Part shown: positions 56,732-64,000 of the stretch, in pieces
How positions within the stretch are numbered: the stretch's first letter is position 1
Layout: each line of letters starts with the position of its first letter
Assembly: GCA_020912385.1 (NCBI GenBank)
Contig: CP087218.1
Location: 1,116,001-1,180,000, forward strand
Length of the DNA: 64,000 nucleotides
Direction of reading: 5' to 3'
Origin: Neofusicoccum parvum
Lineage: Eukaryota > Ascomycota > Dothideomycetes > Botryosphaeriales > Botryosphaeriaceae
Notes under the pieces: model-generated
What the model was told of the DNA's origin: nothing
Database searches by the model: none
Seen by the model: the letters and a program-made list of their open reading frames with translations, nothing else
Made by a program: the position numbers and the translations under genes

Positions 56732-58928
56732 CTAATATGTTCTCTTGAACGGCGGCACAGGCTTGCACTCGTTCTCGTCGAGGGTGTTCGGGTTGACGGC
56801 ACGGTAGCTGAGTTCGGTCTTGCCGTGGGGTTCCCTCTGCCAGGTGAGCGTGTGCTTCATCCAGTTCTCGTCGTCGCGGTCGGGGTAGTCCTCGCGGGCG
56901 TGGGCACCACGGGACTCCTTGCGGTTGGCGGCGGCCTCGGCCGTCTGCACGGCGCAGGTAAGGAGGTTGCGCAACTCCAAGGTCTCGACCAGGTCCGAGT
57001 TCCAGATCATGCTGCGGTCCTTGGTGCCAACCTGCGAGTAAGAAGCGTCGACCTCGTGGATCTTGCGGACACCCTCGTCCAGCGACTCTTGTGTGCGGAA
57101 GACGGAGACGTCGGTCTGCATAGTCTTCTGCATGGCATTGCGGATGTCGTTCGTCGACTTGGGGCCGTCAGCGGTGCGGACGTGGTCGACAACGTTGATG
57201 GAATCAGCGCCGAGGTCTGCGGAGATCGGCTCGTGCTTCTGACCGGGAGTGAAGTTGTCACGAATAGTGTGAGAGACGGCACGGCCGAAGACGATGAGAT
57301 CCAGGAGAGAGTTGGCACCGAGACGGTTGGCGCCGTGGACAGAGACGCAAGCAGCCTCACCGCAGGCGAAGAGACCAGGAACGACCTTATCGTTGCCTTT
57401 CTCATCGACGGTAAGAACCTCACCGGTGTACTTCGTGGGAATACCACCCATGTTGTAGTGGACGGTAGGCAGGACGGGGATGGGCTGCTTGCGGACATCG
57501 ACACCGGCAAAAATCGAGGCTGTCTCAGAGATACCGGGGAGACGCTCGTGAAGGATCTCCGGGGGCAGATGGCTAAGCTGGAGGTAAATGTGGTCCTTCT
57601 CAGGGCCAACACCACGACCCTCACGGATTTCCATGGTCATGGAACGGGAGACAACGTCACGACTGGCCAAATCCTTGGCGGTAGGCGCGTATCTCTCCAT
57701 GAAACGCTCACCCTCGGAGTTAAGGAGGTAGCCACCCTCGCCTCTCGAACCCTCAGTGATCAAGCAACCAGCGCCGTAGATACCAGTGGGGTGGAACTGA
57801 ACGAACTCAAGATCCTGGTTGGGGAGGCCAGCACGGGCAACCATGGCCATACCGTCACCGGTACAGGTATGCGCCGAGGTGCAGCTGAAGTAAGCACGAC
57901 CGTACCCGCCGGTAGCCAGGACAGTGTTGTGCGAGCGGAATCTGTGCAGGGTACCATCCTCTTGGTTGTAGGCGATGACACCCTTGCACACGCCATCCTC
58001 CATGAGCAGGTCAATGGCAAAGAACTCGATGAAGTACTTGGTGTTGTGCCTCAGGGACTGGCCGTACAGAGTGTGGAGCAGAGCGTGGCCGGTTCTGTCG
58101 GCAGCAGCGCAGCAACGGTATGCCTGGCCACCCTTGCCGAACTTCTGGGACTGCCCACCGAAAGCGCGCTGGTAGCTGTGTGGCAATGTCAGCCAGTGGC
58201 CCAACATACGGAATGGCGCGAGCTTACATCTTGCCATCGTCGGTTCTGGAGAAGGGGCATCCGTAGTTCTCGAGCTCAATGACACTCTGGGGGGCCTCGC
58301 GGGTCATGTAGTGGATGGCATCCTGGTCACCAAGCCAATCCGAGCCCTTGACCGTGTCGTACATGTGCCATCTCCAGTCATCCTCGTGCATGTTTCCAAG
58401 CGCAGCATTGATACCACCCTGGGCGGCGACGGTGTGGGAACGCGTGGGGAACAGCTTGGATATGCACGCGGTGTTGAAGCCGGCCTCGGCCAGACCGAAT
58501 GCGGCGCGGAGACCCGAGCCACCAGCACCGACAACCACGGCATCGTACTCGTGGTCTATCACAGGGTACTTGTTGCTGAGATAGGGCGATGCCTCCTTGG
58601 CGCGGAGCGGCTCATTCGTGAAGATCTTGGAGACGGGCCTGGTGGACGAGAAGGCGCGCGTCTGCGGACGAAGGGCTCTGGAAAACTGCAGCGGAGCGCG
58701 TCAGTCACAGCTGCAAGTGCATGCTGGGTGGGCCCAGCAGCGACTGAGGGTCCAGCAATTGGGGCGTGCCACGGCACAAAGTCAAGGCGAGCCCACACAG
58801 GCACTGCGCCAGGTCGCGGGGCTGCAGGGTTGCTTTTGGAGCTCGAGCACGCGACGAGGGACGGCGCGGGGAAGAGAAGGGCGTACCTGTGCCGAAGCGG
58901 CCAGCTGCCGCAACCTAAGGGCGGACAT
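56732..58928 (-). CDS. SDH1: Succinate dehydrogenase flavoprotein subunit, mitochondrial
   Basis: Exons 58928-58887, 58685-58228 and 58175-56732 give 647 residues. The presequence ([20 protein letters not shown], then QTRAFSS) targets mitochondria. The dinucleotide fold is [20 protein letters not shown]. The covalent FAD His98 lies in [10 protein letters not shown]. Active-site blocks are [33 protein letters not shown] and [22 protein letters not shown]. It oxidises succinate to fumarate in the TCA cycle and complex II. The antisense frame of 519 codons over exon 3 (56723-58282) is a codon-use artefact. Confidence 0.97.
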
Positions 58929-59790
58929 TTTGGGGATGCGGGAAGAGTGGAGTGGTGATGGTGTTGCAAGAGCGTATGCGAGCGGTCTTGGTGCAGCAGA
59001 TGCGCTAACCATTCCACCCGCCTGCCTTCGCTCTCGTCAGGAAAAAAGGTAGGGCGCTCATTGGCCCTCGGCCAACCTCGGAACTGCGGCCAGAGCCTCG
59101 AGCTCGCGATCCGCGTGCGCAGTCGTGATGGACCATCCGTCCCGACAAATCTTCGCCGCGAGCCTGCGCAAGTGCGGCTCCGAACGCGGCGACTGCGTGT
59201 CAATGCCGGCCCTGCGAAACCAAGCACCGTGGCATCTTCTTCGTGCTATGCTCCAGCGGCATCTGCGTGGTACCAACATGTGAATGCCGAACCCCCCGGC
59301 CGAGGCCGTCAGATGACCGCGTGCTGCGACCCCACGAAATCAAGACGTCAACCACTTCAGCATGGCCCGTCTTCATGATCCAAGTCCACGTATCCTCACG
59401 GAAACCGCGACCCGCCGGGAGCAACGACACGCAGCGAGTCTCCATCCTGCAATTGGCGTTCTTGTGCGCTTCCCGCTTCGGCGGATGAGAGCCGAATCGC
59501 GCAGCGCTTTGCTCCGAATCATCTCCCGGGCTGCCCGCACCCGCCCCCGCGGATATGCATTTACCCCGTGCTTGTTTACGTTAGCAAGTCTGTACACACG
59601 TCGGACCCATTTGCGGCGAAAGTCAATTGGCATTCCATTAGATCCATGATCTTTTCATTGAGTATCTTTTTGTTTAGTGTGCGCGCTTTTTTCGCTGCTA
59701 CACACTGAAAACGGGGAACATGAGAACGCCAAAGCTACCTCCAGCCCTTCATGAGTGAGATGCTAAACCAGACGAAAAAGAGATAATAAC
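58929..59790. other. Intergenic, SDH1 promoter and RPL3 3' UTR
   Basis: 862 bases. GC-rich near SDH1. Overlapping ORFs on both strands show no recognisable content. Confidence 0.5.
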
Positions 59791-61312
59791 CTAAGAAGAG
59801 GCCTGAAGGTCCTTCTTGAGCGTGCCAAGGTATTGCCTCTTCTCCGCGGGGGTCTGGTAAGCACCGTGGCCGAACTTAGACGAAGTATCGATCCACTTGA
59901 GCTCGACCTTCTCGAGGGCCCTGCGGCTGGTGTGGGTGAACATCGACTTGCGCAGAGTCACAACCCGCTTCTTGACACCGGGAACGGAGCCCTTGACCAG
60001 GACGAAGTCGTTCTTGACCTCACCGTAGCGGACGAAGCCACCAAGACTGCAAATTTATTAGTGACTGCTCATTCAGCCTTTGGCGGTTGGGAACTTACGG
60101 AGTGATGGTCTTCTTGGAGACGTCGAACTCGGTCGAGGCGTTGCCAGCATCCTCACCCTTACCAATGCGGTAGATCTTGTGGTTGACCGAGGTACGGTGG
60201 TGGTAACCCATCTGACCAGCACGGGCAACAGTCCACTGGACGTGGGACGGATGCCAGGCACCGATACAGGCGACCTTCCTCAGACCCTTGTGCGTCTTGC
60301 GAGGAAGCTTCTTGGTGCCCCACCTGGAGGTGACACCGTTGAAGCCGTGACCCTTGGTGACGGCGATGACGTCGATCATCTCGTCCTGCTCGAAGATGGA
60401 GCTGACCTCAATGGGCTTCTCGAAAAGGCCGTGGGCGAAGTCAACCTTCTCGGCAACGTTGCCGCCGTTGACCTGGATCTCCATAAGGTGGGCCTTCTTC
60501 TGCTTAAGAGGGGTCTTGTGGGTCTGGGTGTGGGCCAGGACGCGGACGACGGTGCAGTACTTCTTGATGCGCTCGAGCTCGCGGGTGATGGACTTGCCGC
60601 TGTTCTCGGAGTGCTGCTTGGCGTACTTGGTGAAGGCCTTCTTCTTGCTCTTGTACCAGTTCTTGTAGAACCTCCTCTTGATCTCGTCCGACAGGTGCTC
60701 GGCCCAGACGGTGGTGAGGGAGCGGAGACCACGGGGAGTCTCGATGTAGCCGACGACACCAATGGCGATCAACTGAAATCATTGTGAGCTTAAAAGGTCG
60801 CAGGAAGCGAATTGCGCTGTATGGCACATACCGGAGGGGTCTCGATGACGGTGGCGGCCTCAACGATCTCCTTCTTGTGGAGCTTGGCACCGGGACGGTC
60901 GAGGTCACGGACGATGGTGGTCATACCAGCCTTGTAGCCCATGGTGGCCGTGAGGTGGACGGGCTTCTTGGGGTCATCCTTGGGGAAGCTAGAAGAATTT
61001 GCATGTTAGCCCTGGAGGTCTCGCAATGTCGCTGATGCGAAAAGATTGCGAAAAGCATGTCGAAGCTCAACCAGCACGCAACAGACGGCCTAATTCGATG
61101 GCAAAAAGCCCGCTCGCATCGCTCTCTCATCCCCAACTGTCTCAGGTCTGTCGTCGTCGGTCTCCCTCTTGCCGTGCTGGTTGTCGAAATCGTTGGAAGT
61201 GCGCGTGGAAGTAAACGTACCTCTTGACCTTTCCCCTGTGGCGGGCAGCCCTCTTGCGGGGCAGGAATGCCAGCGAACCGTGGCGAGGAGCCTCGTACTT
61301 GCGGTGGGACAT
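59791..61312 (-). CDS. RPL3: 60S ribosomal protein L3 (uL3)
   Basis: Exons 61312-61221, 60988-60832, 60772-60099 and 60046-59791 give 392 residues. The start [20 protein letters not shown] is near-invariant. The internal loop near the peptidyl-transferase centre ([57 protein letters not shown]) is intact. It is a core protein of the large ribosomal subunit. The first intron (60989-61220, 232 bases) is longer than the others, a common trait of ribosomal protein genes. I looked for a C/D-box snoRNA there and did not find a convincing one. Confidence 0.97.
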
Positions 61313-62936
61313 CTTTGCGGAGATGTTCGAGGTGTCGAGTTGTCGTCCTGTGTCGTCTCGCAGAGAGAAGAAGTGCCTGTGGGCTTTTTCGAGATGGTGG
61401 GAGTTTACGCGAGTGGCCCGTGCGGCACTGCACGCAACCCGAAGTTATCCCGGCCCACACCAACTCAGGCATCAAGGCATCTCCAAACTAGCAGTCTGCG
61501 GGGCTCTGAAGGACGGGTCATCGCACATGACACCCTGCCGGCCTTTGAGTTTGGATCTGCGGAGCTTGAGTGCGGGCGTTCCTGGACCTGTGCGTGCTAG
61601 TGGATCCTCACTTGTCACTGTCCTCTGCGCCATGACCTATCCGAACCTCAATGCTCGTGTTGCTCGAGGACAAGAAAGCGTGGGTTGAGGTGGCACAATA
61701 TGCTTTCCACCAGAAGCATGATTACGTCTGCGATTGCGGTGTTCAATGCGAAACCAAGCGTCAAGCTCTGCTCCAGACAGTCTGACATGTCCGTTGATAT
61801 GCGTCCGTTCTATACAAGGACCGAGACCGCCAGTGTGACCTACAGCTAGCCTGCCTCAGCAAACGAGCTGCGTACATCCACACAAGGTATAGACACGCTA
61901 TGGGAAGGCTGTCGTGCTTGAACGAGTACCCTGTGCGTATGGTCAAGCCTTTGGCTCAGACAAGCGGCAACGACTAATTGGCCCGGCTGTGCCCTGCGAC
62001 GGCCACCAGGGTAGCTCCACAAGGGCAGCTTTCATGCATGACGGGACCCCAGAAACAGCCCAGCCCAGGCACCGTGGCTTGTGTTTTGCAGCTTGCAGAC
62101 GGATCAGTTCATCGAGGATGCGCTGGTCTCAGGGCGACGGCGGCAATCGTGGCTGTCTACGATTGCGGGCGTCTCTTTCAGCGCGCGGCTGGGCAGCACT
62201 GCTTTCATGCACGCAGCACCGGCGCCCCGCCCTTGCCTGGCAGCGCCCGCGGGGAGGCTTTCAGTCCGCCGGCGCAGCAGAAGAGCGATGGAGGATTTAA
62301 GGTACCAGGCGCTGGCGGAGTCATGCGGGCGACACCTACGTCATCCACGATACAGCGCTCGCAGCGCATAATCGAGAGCGCGACACAGCGGTCTGCATCG
62401 CTATGTGCTGCTGTGCTGTCCGAATCAACCTGAGTCGAATAAGCGGCGAGCGCTGTAAGGATTCATGCGCTGGCAGGCTGCCCTGTGAGGGCTTGGCGTA
62501 TCGGACTTTCCCAGGCTCCGGGCGCTCGCCGTCACCTCTGCCGCTTGTCCAAAGTGCGAGAGGAACAGAGCCCCCGCTAACAACCAAACATTCACCACCC
62601 CACGCCGACTATCTCCCGTATGTAATTGCCCACAGCCCGCTCCCGCCGCCCGCTCACCCCGCCACAGCTGGAGACACGACTGCCCACCGGCTGTGCCTTT
62701 CGCCGTCCGCCCGCTCCCCATTCAACGGTGACGCGCCCAGTCCTAGCCGGTTTCGTTCAGCCGTGCTCCGCGGTGACATCGTCTCAACGCCTGCAACACC
62801 GCCGCTGATACCTCCCGAAGACCCCGCCGATCACGCCTACTCGCTCGGCCGACAGTCGCGGTTCCTCAACACGCCATCCTTAGACCTGCTTTCGTCTTCT
62901 CCAGCTTGAGGCCCTGTTGGTGCAGCTTTGGAAAAG
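61313..62936. other. Intergenic between RPL3 and PP2A B55 (divergent)
   Basis: 1.6 kb divergent promoter region. The C/T-rich stretch from about 62620 to 62900 before the B55 start looks like a long 5' leader. ORFs within it (62403-62909) are not supported. Confidence 0.5.
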
Positions 62937-64000
62937 ATGGTAGAAGCAGAGGGCAACCCCACCACTTGGAAGTTCACTCAGTAAGCGCCACCCCAGCCTA
63001 GACCCATTGCCGCCCGCTCGGCTGCCCTCTGCACAACCCTTTGCATCTCGGACTCATCTCGAGTCTGCTGCATGACCTCTCCACAAAGCTCCAGCCTCGC
63101 GTGCCCCGCGAGCCCGGAAGTGGGCTACGAACAACGGCTAACTGTAACACCTACAGGTGCTTCGGTGACAAGGGAGATGTTGAAGATATCACGGAAGGTG
63201 CGTTCGGCTGTTCTGCGTCCAAGCGCCCCACCCCCGCGCCGCTCCATTGCGAGACGCATGCTCTGCAAGGAGCCACGCTAATCACGCCCCGTCCACAGCC
63301 GATATCATATCTACTGTCGAGTTCGATGAGACGGGTGACTACCTCGCCACCGGCGACAAGGGCGGCAGAGTCGTCTTGTTCGAGCGGAATAGGACAGTGC
63401 GTCACCAGCTCCTGCCCCGCACACCGCATCTACTGACGAGCGCAGAAAAAAACCTGCGAGTACAAGTTCCACACCGAGTTTCAATCGCACGAGCCCGAGT
63501 TCGACTACCTCAAGTCCTTAGAGATCGAAGAGAAGATCAACAAGATCAAGTGGTGCAAGCGCCAGAACCCGTCCCACTACCTGCTCTCCACCAACGATAA
63601 GACGATAAAGCTATGGAAGGTCTTTGAGAAGTCCCTGAAGGTGGTGGCGGAGAACAACCTCTCTCAAGAGTTGACGCCAGCAGGCGTGCCCAGCGCTGGT
63701 GGCCCAGTCCAGCGCCCTGCCTTCCGCTCCGCCGCCGATCTGAAGCTGCCTCGCCTCACACTCCACGATACCGTTGTCGCCGCCGTACCTCGCAAGACCT
63801 ATGCTAATGCCCACGCATACCACATCAACAGCATATCCGTTAACAGTGATGGAGAGACGTTCATCAGCAGCGATGATCTGCGTATCAACCTATGGAATCT
63901 CAACATCCAGGACCAGAGCTTCAACATCGTGGACATCAAGCCGGCGAACATGGAGGAGCTTACTGAGGTCATCACCGCTGCGGAGTTTCACCCGGAGTCG
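62937..64000 (+). CDS. CDC55: PP2A regulatory subunit B55 (Cdc55/PabA), 3' partial
   Basis: Exons 62937-62980, 63157-63197, 63299-63396 and 63446-64000 (running off the window). The joined start reads [20 protein letters not shown], the typical B55 N-terminus, followed by [20 protein letters not shown]. The WD40 propeller follows ([45 protein letters not shown]). The B55 stretch [20 protein letters not shown], then [10 protein letters not shown], is intact. It directs protein phosphatase 2A to cell-cycle substrates. About 275 residues are present; the C-terminal blades lie outside. Confidence 0.94.

Noticed and set aside
56723..58282. 519-codon ORF antisense to SDH1
   Set aside because: It mirrors SDH1 exon 3 almost exactly and has Val/Leu-rich translation with no domain; it follows from strong codon bias in SDH1.
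60989..61220. snoRNA in the long first intron of RPL3
   Set aside because: GGATGAG-like and CTGA-like bits occur, but no proper C/D pair with a terminal stem could be found.
1..64000. CRISPR arrays, bacterial operons, riboswitches, insertion sequences
   Set aside because: The sequence is plainly fungal nuclear DNA; no such structures were seen.

Overview
The window is nuclear DNA from a filamentous ascomycete (Pezizomycotina). Evidence: many short spliceosomal introns of about 45-100 bases with GT..AG ends and CTAAC/CTGAC-like branch sites, a U2 snRNA gene, an intron-bearing tRNA-Asp, and typical fungal genes (Chs7, a Zn2Cys6 regulator, a HET-domain gene, GPI-type cell-wall proteins). Gene content fits Dothideomycetes best, but this is a guess. 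Coding regions were rebuilt by joining exons so that reading frame and family motifs continue across each intron.

Layout. 1-22 kb is mostly housekeeping: a DUF255 thioredoxin-fold protein (cut at the left edge), U2 snRNA (-), Chs7-like chaperone, TFIIH subunit Ssl1, an amidase, a small membrane protein, PEX11 (-), an M1 aminopeptidase and coproporphyrinogen oxidase (HEM13). 23-30 kb holds an AnmK/levoglucosan-kinase family gene (-) divergent from an MFS sugar transporter, followed by a Zn2Cys6 regulator. This looks like a compact anhydrosugar uptake, phosphorylation and regulation module. 31-35 kb has two secreted or wall-anchored proteins. 35-43 kb is an accessory island: a P450 gene with an in-frame stop, an AT/TA-rich relic, tRNA-Asp, an orphan gene and a HET-domain gene with a frameshift. 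43-64 kb returns to conserved genes: mitochondrial phosphate carrier, AMP deaminase, a C2H2 protein, 26S proteasome Rpt1, CCT4, SDH1, RPL3 and the PP2A B55 subunit (cut at the right edge).

Main new observations: (1) a roughly 80-bp imperfect-palindrome repeat present four times (22.3, 37.2, 39.5 and 45.1 kb), a MITE-like family; (2) the putative anhydrosugar cluster; (3) decay in the 35-43 kb island (P450 nonsense codon, HET frameshift, TA-rich relic); (4) a perfect inverted repeat built from the spliced tRNA-Asp anticodon arm near the tRNA gene; (5) a wall protein with duplicated beta-type modules joined by a Gly-rich microsatellite. Unusual gene structures include a GC-AG intron in the aminopeptidase, a 10-base first exon in AMP deaminase and tiny exons in CCT4.
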